Positions 1-6,769 of a stretch of 13,807 nt of DNA are shown here, piece after piece. A program made the position numbers and the translations under genes. The notes below the pieces were generated by a model that did not search any database, was not told where the DNA came from, and was given only the letters and a program-made list of their open reading frames with translations. The stretch's first letter is position 1. Each line of letters starts with the position of its first letter. Where the stretch lies: contig NZ_JAIOSW010000066.1 in NCBI RefSeq assembly GCF_021107415.1, positions 1 through 13,807 on the forward strand, read 5' to 3'. The DNA is from Desulfobacula sp. (GTDB lineage Bacteria > Desulfobacterota > Desulfobacteria > Desulfobacterales > Desulfobacteraceae).

Positions 1-207
1 CTTATTCAACCTGACAAAGAAGCATTCATTGCCCTTGCAACCACAAAAATGCCGTTTGGTAAATATAAGGGTTTGCGTTTAGTTGATCTTCCGGAACGAT
101 ATCTGGTATGGTTTTCACAGAAAGGGTTCCCTGAAGGTAAGCTTGGAGAGATGTTACAGGCTGTTTATGAAATAAAACTTAATGGTCTTGAATATCTTTT
201 CAAATAA
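1..207 (+). CDS. DUF3820 family protein, 5'-truncated by the window edge
   Basis: The frame is open from base 1 to a TAA at 205-207, giving 68 visible residues. The core reads MPFGKYKG, then LVDLPERYLVWF, then KGFPEGKLGEML, which I recognise as the DUF3820 family of small (about 70 aa) soluble proteins whose function is not firmly established. The pattern of a G-K-[YF]-K-G turn followed by D-L-P and an aromatic W-F is well kept. By comparison with family length only a few N-terminal residues should be missing, and the true start lies left of the window. It does not appear to belong to an operon with the genes to the right, which run on the opposite strand. Confidence is high for the family and low for any function. 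Confidence 0.85.
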   Translation, partial: LIQPDKEAFIALATTKMPFGKYKGLRLVDLPERYLVWFSQKGFPEGKLGEMLQAVYEIKLNGLEYLFK

Positions 208-231
208 TTTTTAATTAGAGCTTGCCAAATA

Positions 232-507
232 TCATTTACCATGACATTTTTTAAATTTCTTCATGCTCCCACACCAGCATTTCTCATTACGACCAAATTT
301 CAAAGGGTCAAGGGTCACACCATCAAGATAATACCATTGCCCATTTTCATAGATGAATTTTAAACTTTCATGCAACTGACCTTCCTTAATACTTTTATAA
401 AAAGCAGCAAATTCCACATATCCAATCCCTTGGTTGATTTGACTTTTATCTGTTCCACCTCGAACGGTTTTAATGAAACGGGATTCTAAAGAATTCACCT
501 TGGTCAT
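232..507 (-). CDS. YchJ-like SEC-C motif protein, N-terminally truncated
   Basis: This 91-residue ORF matches the C-terminal half of YchJ (UPF0225) proteins: an NTF2-like stretch (GYVEFAAFYK at 29-38, ENGQWYYLDG at 54-63) followed by a SEC-C zinc motif FGRNEKCWCG...KKFKKCHG. The metal ligands C77, C79, C88 and H89 are intact. Family members are about 150 aa and carry a second SEC-C motif at the N-terminus; here that half is absent. Upstream of the ATG (505-507) the frame stays open to a TGA at 634-636 but encodes only a phenylalanine-rich, non-homologous stretch, and I see no Shine-Dalgarno sequence. It may be a 5'-deleted remnant that is no longer expressed, or a short SEC-C protein. Family identity is fairly sure; functionality is doubtful. 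Confidence 0.6.
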   Translation of the reverse strand: MTKVNSLESRFIKTVRGGTDKSQINQGIGYVEFAAFYKSIKEGQLHESLKFIYENGQWYYLDGVTLDPLKFGRNEKCWCGSMKKFKKCHGK

Positions 508-529
508 TAATAGAAAAAGCAGAATTATA

Positions 530-682
530 ATGAAGGATGCTCTTACAATCTTAAAAAAAGATAAAAAGATAAAAGAAAAAGCTCAAGGCGCTTCGGTGAT
601 TTTAAAAACAAGTGCCCCTGTTTGCAGTAAATCAAAAAAATTTTTGAAAAAGAATAGCGTAAATGTTTTAAAAAGTATTTAA
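530..682 (+). CDS. Possible small ORF of 50 aa, unknown
   Basis: This is a short lysine-rich frame beginning MKDALTILKKDKKIKEKA and continuing GASVILKTSAPVCSK then KKFLKKNSVNVL. I do not recognise the family. The amphipathic lysine/leucine pattern and the single cysteine in APVCSK look protein-like rather than random, and the opposite strand reads as unlikely poly-Phe. Against it, there is no ribosome-binding site before ATG 530 and it sits between two degenerate gene fragments. An alternative in-frame ATG lies at 473, inside the antisense SEC-C gene. Treat it as tentative. Confidence 0.25.
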   Translation: MKDALTILKKDKKIKEKAQGASVILKTSAPVCSKSKKFLKKNSVNVLKSI

Positions 683-689
683 AAACAAC

Positions 690-881
690 TTAAAATGATT
701 TAATGCCAATTTTATTTAAAAATTGTTTTAAAAATACCGCTTGGTCCTTGATGGTATATTTTTCCCCAGGATCTTTGTCGCTCTCACCAAATCCAGGTAA
801 ATCCGGGGCTATTACATTAAAATGAGGTGTGAGAATTTGTTACAGGGAATGCCGGTTTTTCCACTTCCCGAACGATATTGC
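690..881 (-). pseudogene. Alpha/beta-hydrolase internal fragment (relic)
   Basis: Reading the minus strand from 881 to a TAA at 690-692 gives a stretch with an in-frame TAA around 840 (…NRHSL*QILTPHF…) followed by NVIAPDLPGFGESDK and EKYTIKDQAVFLKQFL. VIAPDLPGFGESD is the hallmark strand-loop of alpha/beta-hydrolase-fold enzymes that precedes the nucleophile elbow. The fragment ends just after KIGIKSF, where the G-x-S-x-G elbow would be expected within about 10 residues. No catalytic serine, acid or histidine region remains, so both ends and the active site are lost and one internal stop is present. It is a broken gene fragment, not a functional enzyme. Confidence 0.6.
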
Positions 882-904
882 TCAGGAAGCGGATTTAGAG
901 TTTG

Positions 905-1618
905 TTAATTATTTTTATGTCTTTTAAAGCCTATCAATCCTAAAAGACCTGATCCCAAAAGCCATATTGCAGCCGGAACAGGAACAGAATCAACAGGATC
1001 AGCCTGAAGATTAACTATTCCTGAAAATGTCATGGGTATGGTAAAAGGGACTGTCAAGGCTATCGGGTTCTGGTCTGACTGATTCAGCTCGAGAATTATA
1101 CCTGACAGCAGCTCACTGATATTCCCACCGTAAAGAGACAGCATATCAATACTTATTGCATACCTGTTAAATTCTTCCTGGCTTGGGGTAAATGTGACAT
1201 CATACTCCAGGGTGGCGCCTGTCAGATCATATTGGCCGAACTGCGCATTGATTACACTGGTTCCTGCATAATTCATGGCTGTTATTCCATCACCCAAAAA
1301 GTCTGAAGGATTGAAACCTTGAAAAGTACCAAGGGCCAGATTGCTCAGTTCCAGTTCATAGTTGAACATCCCGAAAAGCCCCAATGTCATATCAACAGAA
1401 ACACTATATTCCATTAATAACCCTTCCGGTGAAGGCTCAAAATCAATATCCACAATAAGATCATTTGTTGTAACAACCGATAAAAGACTGCAATTTTCAG
1501 CCACATGCAGGCTTATTCCACCACTTTGAAAATCAAATGAAGAGGAAGAAGCATGTGCCATTGATGAAAATCCCAGAATCATAAAAAATGCCAAAGTACT
1601 TACTATTATTTTTTTCAT
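905..1618 (-). CDS. Exported protein with PEP-CTERM/VPLPA-type sorting signal
   Basis: This 237-residue protein has a signal peptide (MKK start, hydrophobic core 4-19, likely cut after AHA at 23) and a C-terminal tripartite sorting signal at 212-237: VPVPAAIWLLGSGLLGL followed by the basic tail FKRHKNN. Signals of this layout are recognised and cleaved by exosortases, which leave the protein surface-attached or matrix-associated. No exosortase gene is in this window. The middle, 24-210, is beta-rich with Ser/Thr/Asn and no domain I recognise. The start is set by a strong AAGGAG five bases before ATG 1616-1618. It is the last gene of the five-gene operon, 21 bp after the 628-aa gene. The class is secure; the function is unknown. 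Confidence 0.85.
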   Translation of the reverse strand: MKKIIVSTLAFFMILGFSSMAHASSSSFDFQSGGISLHVAENCSLLSVVTTNDLIVDIDFEPSPEGLLMEYSVSVDMTLGLFGMFNYELELSNLALGTFQGFNPSDFLGDGITAMNYAGTSVINAQFGQYDLTGATLEYDVTFTPSQEEFNRYAISIDMLSLYGGNISELLSGIILELNQSDQNPIALTVPFTIPMTFSGIVNLQADPVDSVPVPAAIWLLGSGLLGLIGFKRHKNN

Positions 1619-1639
1619 TTCCGCTCCTTAAATTTTTTC

Positions 1640-3526
1640 TTATTCATTCCCGAATTCCCCTGCAAACAGTGCAAGACAATTGGGGTTGTAGTCGGTAACA
1701 AACAAAGCCATGTCAAGACCATCCACATCTGCATCACCGTCTTTATCAGATATGCAAACAGAATTTGCAGAATAGACTATTTCCAGACTAGGTCTTCCAT
1801 ACTCACTATATTCACTTGCTTTTATTCCTGTTCTTATTGCCGAGTCATTTATTAGAATCAGGCCATAGTTGACCAAAGACTGGTCAGACCATTGCTGAAC
1901 TATTCCGGTTACATCAAATTCAGGATAAAACCCCTGACTCTCAATTAGAACCGTGCTGACAGGCAGGGTAGAATACGCTCCTCCCGGTACGGACCAGTCT
2001 ATGTTGGATTCTCTTAAATACCAGGTAGCAGAATCCTCATCCCATGGCTCGATAAGTTCATACAGTTCAAAATAGTTTCCTTCCGCATAATTGGAAACAG
2101 ACCAGCAAAAAAACGTGAGTTTCGCTTCATGAATTACTTTATTTACAAGATCTTCCGGCAGATCAAATCTTATTGTCATGCTGACTTGAGGATCACCGCC
2201 TATTGTTTTATATAAAGTGTTCCCAAAGTTGGTTTGCGCATTGCCGGCATCAAGATAGGTATCTGTACACCCCTGATATCCATCAACATTTTGCTTTAAT
2301 ATAATTGACAATGTCTGTTCGGAAACAGATACAGTATTTGATGCCCCTGAATAACACGGATCTCCACCGGGATCACCGCTGAAATAGGCAAGCACCCGGT
2401 ATGAGTAGTTACCTTGTTGAACATTGGTATCTATATACTGGGTAATATCCGCCCCAACCCTGGCATAATCATTATTCCATGCATCATTGTTTTCCCGCCG
2501 CTGGATCACAAACTCTGTTTCATTTACAGCTTGGGAATTATCCGACCATACAAGAAGGATCTGAGTTTGCTGCTGGTTTAGGACTGCACTTAATTCGGAA
2601 GGAGCAGGACCGCACGGATCTATATTCCAGCCGGCAAGAGTCGCCCATAACCACCATGCAGCATACCCTTTTAAATTACCATTCAGATGCTGACTGTGAG
2701 CAGCTCCGGAAGCCCACCAGTCAACGTCTTGAACATGCGAATCCTGCCAGTCCAATGCCCAGTTGCTCTCCCTTGAGCCATTCGTGTCACTGTCATAATA
2801 ACACCCGTCATTGGCAGCCAGTTCCATATAGTTGACAAGCCCGTCAGGATCAAAGCTTTCAATGTCGGCAAAATCATAAAGTATCCGGTTGTTGGTCATG
2901 CAATGATTCCTGATATGCTGGTTGGCTAAATGCAATTGACCATCAGGCCCGGTTCCATTCAAATGGCCGGTCATAAAAACAAAATGTACATTTGGATAAT
3001 CATTGATAAGTCCTTCCATGAGGTTCAGATAAATATCAATGTTTGCTGTTGATGTGTCAGCCTGACCGCACCAGGACCATATCACCACATTAACATCTGA
3101 ATTTATTGGATTGTCCAGATAATCCCTTGTTCTTTGTGCCCAGGTATATCTGTCTGGATTTCCAAGGTCACCTGATGCAAAATAATTATGAAAATCAAGA
3201 GCATCCCCTATACCCCCGTTATTCCAAAGGTAAAGACCGGGTGTTGCTCCGTTGGCTGTCATGAACAGGTCAAAGGATACACCGTTATCGGAACCCATCC
3301 CTGAAGTCAACTGACTGCCATGGGATGTATGACCATATGCAATATGCAGATCCGATTTAGCCTGGTCAATTGCAGCCTCGGGAATCTGCCCGATATCTAT
3401 GCAATTATGATCTATAATTATGGGGTCTGCTGCATAAACAGCAAAAAAAGAAAATAAAGAGAAAACCATTATGCCGGCAATAATTGTTACTGCTTTTTTT
3501 GCATATAACATGGTTTTTCCCATCAT
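1640..3526 (-). CDS. Large exported multidomain protein: unknown N-domain, FN3, DNRLRE/CBM96-like, dockerin-like
   Basis: This 628-residue exported protein has a signal peptide at 1-32. Residues 36-300 form a domain I cannot name, with motifs YGHTSHGSQL (64-73), WSWCGQ (150-155), MTGHLNG (185-191), FADIESF (219-225) and AHSQHLNG (276-283). This resembles a hydrolase-like layout rich in His/Ser/Asp but is not assigned. Residues 305-402 look like a fibronectin type III domain. Residues 415-587 match the DNRLRE/CBM96-like beta-sandwich (DTYLDAGNAQTNFG at the front, SLEIVY at the end). Residues 594-605, DKDGDADVDGLD, form a 12-residue dockerin-like calcium loop bracketed by C591 and C617. Two tandem ATGs overlap the upstream stop. 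The AAGGAG is 3 bases from the first (3524-3526) and 6 from the second (3521-3523), so the second may be used. No membrane anchor is present. Confidence 0.8.
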   Translation of the reverse strand: MMGKTMLYAKKAVTIIAGIMVFSLFSFFAVYAADPIIIDHNCIDIGQIPEAAIDQAKSDLHIAYGHTSHGSQLTSGMGSDNGVSFDLFMTANGATPGLYLWNNGGIGDALDFHNYFASGDLGNPDRYTWAQRTRDYLDNPINSDVNVVIWSWCGQADTSTANIDIYLNLMEGLINDYPNVHFVFMTGHLNGTGPDGQLHLANQHIRNHCMTNNRILYDFADIESFDPDGLVNYMELAANDGCYYDSDTNGSRESNWALDWQDSHVQDVDWWASGAAHSQHLNGNLKGYAAWWLWATLAGWNIDPCGPAPSELSAVLNQQQTQILLVWSDNSQAVNETEFVIQRRENNDAWNNDYARVGADITQYIDTNVQQGNYSYRVLAYFSGDPGGDPCYSGASNTVSVSEQTLSIILKQNVDGYQGCTDTYLDAGNAQTNFGNTLYKTIGGDPQVSMTIRFDLPEDLVNKVIHEAKLTFFCWSVSNYAEGNYFELYELIEPWDEDSATWYLRESNIDWSVPGGAYSTLPVSTVLIESQGFYPEFDVTGIVQQWSDQSLVNYGLILINDSAIRTGIKASEYSEYGRPSLEIVYSANSVCISDKDGDADVDGLDMALFVTDYNPNCLALFAGEFGNE

Positions 3527-3535
3527 TTTCTCCTT
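3523..3535 (-). promoter_or_regulatory. Start/stop overlap with embedded Shine-Dalgarno
   Basis: On the minus strand the sequence reads AAGGAG AAA ATG ATG. The AAGGAG (3535-3530) lies inside the Thr-Arg-Arg-Lys codons that end the CTERM protein, and the TGA stop (3525-3523) overlaps the ATG of the 628-aa gene. This favours translational coupling of the two genes. The second ATG has the more usual 6-base spacing. Confidence 0.75.
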
Positions 3536-4038
3536 GTTACACTTAAAAATCCTAAAAGTCCGCTTCCAAGAAGAATAATACTTCCAGGTATAGGTATAGC
3601 GCTTTGGGTAAAACCATTACTTGAAAAATATTCGGTGTTTACGCTTTGGCCCCTGAAATCATAAAACCCCATATCTGTAAACATGAGTTCCACACCGGAT
3701 GTTATGGTCAGAACATTGCCGCTGATCATGGGAGCATAATCAGGATCGGACCAGTTGTAGTTATCATATAGTGCATTCCAGGTTCCAAAATTTTCAAAAA
3801 TCCAAACGCCTTGATCTACAGGAACCGCATTGCCGAGACTGATAGTCCAATCGTCTCCATAGACTCCGCCCGACACCTTGAATTCAACCCCGCCGATCAT
3901 TGATTCAACTTCTATAATCATTCCGGGATCAGGGATATCAATATCAAGCAAATATGTATAACTGCTTACAGCCGCGGTCGCATTACCCGTTAAACACAGG
4001 GTGAAAATTAAAAAAAATACCGATAAAATTCGTTTCAT
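3523..4038 (-). CDS. Small exported protein with PEP-CTERM-like sorting signal
   Basis: This 171-residue protein has a classic signal peptide, MKRILSVFFLIFTLCLTGNA, then a beta-rich body of unknown function (roughly 23-145), then a C-terminal sorting signal at 148-171: IPIPGSIILLGSGLLGF and a basic TRRK tail. I chose ATG 4036-4038 over an upstream ATG at 4078-4080 because the signal peptide begins there, and the longer form would overlap the preceding gene and add a polar extension. An AAAGGA lies about 10 bases upstream. The gene follows the cohesin-like gene by 20 bp, and its TGA overlaps the next start in an ATGA arrangement. The codons for the final TRRK supply the AGGAG ribosome-binding site of the next gene. 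It is likely an exosortase substrate. Confidence 0.8.
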   Translation of the reverse strand: MKRILSVFFLIFTLCLTGNATAAVSSYTYLLDIDIPDPGMIIEVESMIGGVEFKVSGGVYGDDWTISLGNAVPVDQGVWIFENFGTWNALYDNYNWSDPDYAPMISGNVLTITSGVELMFTDMGFYDFRGQSVNTEYFSSNGFTQSAIPIPGSIILLGSGLLGFLSVTRRK

Positions 4039-4058
4039 AATAATTGGGTCCTTTATAT

Positions 4059-4811
4059 TTAAATTTTTGATTTGATACAATTGATGTCACTGGGTGTAAT
4101 ACTGCCGTTTTTGTCACAATCCATGTAACAGGGGGCATCTGCATTACCCATGTTAAACTTGACTGCATTGACATCTTTCGGTGAAATTGCACCATTCCCA
4201 TCTGCATCGCCCAGTTGGAAAACCTCAACAGATCCAAAATAGACATTTTCACCATCAAGGACTTCGGGAGTATTATTATTCAAGCGTACAAAATTCTTAT
4301 AAGATGATGTACCGTCTCCTCTTGCATATGAAAGAAAAAGTGTGGGATTTGCAGGGATTTGGACATCCTCAGGTTCAAATACTACCATGGCCAGCAAAAC
4401 CCGTGTTCCCTGTTCAACTCCCTGTGCAGGATCTGCAGGATCAAGCTTGCCCCCAATGATAATAATTTCATCTGGAACAGAATAATCCGGGTCTGGATTA
4501 TTTTTGTATGACGCCCAGGTTTCTCCAAGATACCATTTTGTTTCATTGCTTGTGTAGGGGATGGGATCAGGGTCTTTTTGCACTTGAACCACTGATAATT
4601 CAGATGAATCATAATTCAGGCTGACACCATAGCTTAAAAGGTTATCCACATTTACATCCGCATACACATAAACAATCAGTTCTGTCTCATCAATCGCCCC
4701 TTCAGCATAAACATCCACATCCGCGCAAAAAGCAAACACCGGGATTGCAAGGCCTATAAGAACAGACAGGCAGCCTAGTGAGATTGATTTTTTCAATTGG
4801 GTTAAATTCAA
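4059..4811 (-). CDS. Exported cohesin-like protein with two dockerin-type calcium repeats
   Basis: This 250-residue protein has a signal peptide at 1-30 (cut near FCA-DVDVY). Residues 33-195 form a beta-rich domain with cohesin-like features (GVSLNYDSSELSVVQV, then TRVLLAMVVFEPED, consistent with the fold that binds dockerins). Two dockerin-type loops follow: DADGNGAISPKD (202-213) and DCDKNGSITPSD (231-242), with Asp at positions 1, 3 and 12 and Asn at 5, the standard duplicated pattern. Having a receptor-like and a ligand-like module in one chain would permit chain-to-chain assembly, which is inference. The start codon is TTG at 4811-4809, supported by AAAGGAGGGG just upstream; no ATG fits. 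It is the second gene of the operon, 67 bp after the first. The dockerin call is firm; the cohesin call is moderate. Confidence 0.75.
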   Translation of the reverse strand: MNLTQLKKSISLGCLSVLIGLAIPVFAFCADVDVYAEGAIDETELIVYVYADVNVDNLLSYGVSLNYDSSELSVVQVQKDPDPIPYTSNETKWYLGETWASYKNNPDPDYSVPDEIIIIGGKLDPADPAQGVEQGTRVLLAMVVFEPEDVQIPANPTLFLSYARGDGTSSYKNFVRLNNNTPEVLDGENVYFGSVEVFQLGDADGNGAISPKDVNAVKFNMGNADAPCYMDCDKNGSITPSDINCIKSKI

Positions 4812-4824
4812 TTTCCCCTCCTTT
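4809..4824 (-). promoter_or_regulatory. Ribosome-binding site fixing a TTG start
   Basis: Reading minus, AAAGGAGGGG (4824-4815) is followed by AAA and then TTG. AGGAGG ends six bases before the TTG, which is ideal spacing, and the downstream codons begin a signal peptide. No ATG or GTG gives a better start. Confidence 0.75.
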
Positions 4825-4878
4825 AAATTGTTAATTGTTATTTTTATTAATAGATTTCAACATCTTTTGGTTTAAGGA

Positions 4879-6105
4879 TCATTCAAGACATTCATTCTCA
4901 ACAAAAGGGTGTGTGAGAACCGGATTTGCATTCTCATGGTTGACCGCTACTATTGTTGTTTCATAATCTGTCTGCGCACCATCACCTACAGTCAGCCTGA
5001 AAATATGGGGCCTTGCAATGCCGGCAACAAACTGGACAACCGGTTCATCAGGCAGTTCAACGCCTGAATAATTTGCAGCGAGCAACGCGAAATCTTCTCC
5101 GTCAACATCGCCGTCCGCATCAAAATTTGATTGATGGCAATTACCCTGACAATCTGCTGTACCCAGGGTGTTGGAAATGTTTTGAATATCGCTTGCGCCA
5201 AGGGGATTCTCCATGGTCCAGGTGTAGCTGGTAATCGTATCGCTGCCATGGCTTTGGCTGCCGTCCAGAGTTACCATGTGATTGACCTCAACCTGTTGGG
5301 TTCTGCCTGCATTTGCATTGAGATAGGATTGGGAACCCATATCCTGAACCGCACTTACCCGTACATAGGAAACCGGGCTTCTGTTGAATGAGGTATCATC
5401 CTTCTTATCCCTTACATTAAATCTGAAATAGTAATTTCCCGGGATGTTCGGTGTAAAGGTAATGATAGCGGCTTCGCCTTCATCACTTAAAAGAACAGAC
5501 GATTCAGGCGCTGAATAACACTCCCAGCGATAGACCAGATCATCATTGTCGGGAAGGTATGGATCATAACTGAGTGACCCGTCAAGAGTAACCAGACTTC
5601 CAACATTTACAAGCTGATCTTCACCTGCAATAGAAACAGGGACAGTCTGCTCTGTACAGGTCGCAGGATCCGGATACAAGAAATACAGGGGATAAGGCAA
5701 TGATAGTTCGCTCTCCATTCCGGTTACCCATGCAGAGGTAGCGTATATGGTAATCTCAGTATCATCCCTTGTATAAAAATGCCACAAGAGCCCGGCATCC
5801 GGCAGCTGATTCCCAAGCTTTCTTGCCGGAATTGTTGTCTGGTAGATTATGGGACCTCCATTTATGCGCACATAAATATTATCATGATGGATATTGCCAA
5901 GACCATGATCAGCACCAATAAGAAGTCCTCTCCATGGATATCCGGAATCCCTGGCATCTGCTTGAAATATGCTCGCGGCAATTGGCTGCTGCCCTGCCAT
6001 GTAAAAATTTTTAACCTGTGTCGGTAACTTATCAGATGCATGGGCACATAAACTTAATAAAATGAAAAAAAATGTTAATAAACTGACTTGCTTTTTAAAA
6101 TTCAC
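4879..6105 (-). CDS. Exported PKD-domain protein with embedded dockerin-like calcium motif
   Basis: This 408-residue protein has a signal peptide cut after AHA at 23. Residues 35-150 are a beta-rich segment I do not recognise. A first PKD/K319L-like domain covers about 157-252 (SIAGEDQLVNVGSLVTLDGS, later YYFRFNVRD). A second covers about 262-389 (NANAGRTQQ, VTLDGSQSHG, ending HIFRLTVGDG). The second is interrupted by NFDADGDVDGEDFALLAANY (327-346), a dockerin-like calcium loop preceded by a C-x3-C pair, C319 and C323. Such loops normally sit at the C-terminus. The start is GTG 6105-6103, set by a perfect AAGGAGG five bases upstream. It is the first gene of the operon, behind a sigma-54-like promoter. 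The role is probably a secreted calcium-binding adhesion or structural protein. Confidence 0.75.
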   Translation of the reverse strand: MNFKKQVSLLTFFFILLSLCAHASDKLPTQVKNFYMAGQQPIAASIFQADARDSGYPWRGLLIGADHGLGNIHHDNIYVRINGGPIIYQTTIPARKLGNQLPDAGLLWHFYTRDDTEITIYATSAWVTGMESELSLPYPLYFLYPDPATCTEQTVPVSIAGEDQLVNVGSLVTLDGSLSYDPYLPDNDDLVYRWECYSAPESSVLLSDEGEAAIITFTPNIPGNYYFRFNVRDKKDDTSFNRSPVSYVRVSAVQDMGSQSYLNANAGRTQQVEVNHMVTLDGSQSHGSDTITSYTWTMENPLGASDIQNISNTLGTADCQGNCHQSNFDADGDVDGEDFALLAANYSGVELPDEPVVQFVAGIARPHIFRLTVGDGAQTDYETTIVAVNHENANPVLTHPFVENECLE

Positions 6106-6117
6106 AATTACCTCCTT
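6103..6117 (-). promoter_or_regulatory. Ribosome-binding site fixing a GTG start
   Basis: Minus strand AAGGAGG (6117-6111), a five-base spacer and GTG. The near-perfect anti-rRNA match and the signal peptide that follows make this the operon's first start codon. Confidence 0.75.
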
Positions 6118-6170
6118 GAGTTTTGTTTTAATGTTATTTAATTAATTTTCATTACATAAATAGCAACAAT

Positions 6171-6187
6171 GGCAATAATGGTACCAA
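6171..6187 (-). promoter_or_regulatory. Sigma-54 (-24/-12) promoter for the exported-protein operon
   Basis: The minus strand reads TTGGTACCATTATTGCC. Against the sigma-54 consensus TGGCAC-N5-TTGC this has TGG-x-AC, exactly five spacer bases and TTGC, with the invariant GG (6185-6184) and GC (6173-6172) in correct register. The predicted transcription start is near 6160, giving a leader of about 55 bases before the GTG. It is a computed-by-eye match, unproven experimentally. Confidence 0.7.
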
Positions 6188-6558
6188 GGTTAAAAAAAAA
6201 ATATAAGTATTTGAAATTATAATCAAACTCGGTTAAAAATTACAGCAGCCCTCCAGGAGGTAATCTGGATAAGAAGATCATACTCAATCAAATGCAGGAT
6301 TTCGCATACACTTAAATTACTTTGACAATGAAGTTTTATCTTGTATCCACGAATAATGTCGGCGTAAAGTTACGAAGAGAAAGGATTAATGCCATATTTT
6401 ACTTTTTGTGGATATCAAATGTCTGCAAAACCCTTCACAGGTTATTGAAAACACTCCTAAGTCATGTATCAATGTGTAAAATCTGACGATGGGAAGTAAA
6501 AAATATGAATGAAATTTCCTTCACTTAAAAGGTAAAATTGCGTAAATAGTCTATTTTT

Positions 6559-6652
6559 GACCTGTTAATGTCCATTATTTTGATAAAAATGTACTTTTTC
6601 AAGCTTTTAACTTAAATGTAAGAAAAGGCCGACCTGTTATGATCACCATTAT
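6559..6652 (+). repeat. Imperfect direct repeat, candidate activator-binding sites
   Basis: Two similar words occur at 6559-6578 and 6631-6652. Both begin GACCTGTTA and end CCATTAT, with TGT and TGATCA respectively in the middle, so the second has a two-base insertion. They start 72 bases apart and are centred about 160 and 90 bases upstream of the expected start of the plus-strand sigma-54 promoter, which is where enhancer-type sites usually lie. Function is inferred. Confidence 0.4.
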
Positions 6653-6702
6653 CGCAAAGGCTAACTATTTGTAATTTTTGAATATTTTTTCATAAATTTG
6701 AT

Positions 6703-6720
6703 TTGGTATAACTATTGCAA
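6703..6720 (+). promoter_or_regulatory. Sigma-54 (-24/-12) promoter for the diguanylate cyclase gene
   Basis: TTGGTATAACTATTGCAA has TGG-T-A-T, a five-base spacer and TTGCA. GG is at 6705-6706 and GC at 6717-6718, the required 12-base register. It closely matches the divergent promoter at 6187-6171 (13 of 16 positions). The expected start is near 6730, about 40 bases before the ATG. Confidence 0.7.
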
Positions 6721-6769
6721 AATACCTTGTTAAGCCAATTGTATTTATAAAAAAAGGGGAGGAAAAATC

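Larger units (their letters stand above)
6106..6769. other. Divergent intergenic control region (about 660 bp)
   Basis: This AT-rich, non-coding stretch lies between the exported-protein operon (left, minus) and the diguanylate cyclase (right, plus). No ORF above about 20 codons with a ribosome-binding site was seen. It holds a sigma-54-like promoter at each end, an imperfect direct repeat at 6559-6652, and small inverted repeats: CCTCCAGGAGG near 6250, CGTAAAGTTACG at 6363-6374, and TATCCAC/GTGGATA at 6344-6350 and 6408-6414. Its length is generous for two promoters and leaves room for activator sites looped to the -24/-12 elements. Confidence 0.7.

Noticed and set aside
861..892. Inverted repeat CCACTTCC / GGAAGCGG as a terminator for the exported-protein operon
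   Set aside because: The 8-bp stem has one mismatch and a 16-base loop, and on the minus strand it is followed by a run of A, not T, so it does not look like an intrinsic terminator. It also overlaps the hydrolase relic.
2479..2835. Plus-strand ORF of 118 codons inside the 628-aa gene
   Set aside because: It is antisense to the FN3 and N-terminal domains of a well-supported exported protein; His/Ser/Pro-rich composition and no ribosome-binding site mark it as a shadow.
6720..6769. Cyclic di-GMP (GEMM) riboswitch before the diguanylate cyclase
   Set aside because: The leader after the predicted start is only about 40 bases and shows none of the conserved GEMM core segments.
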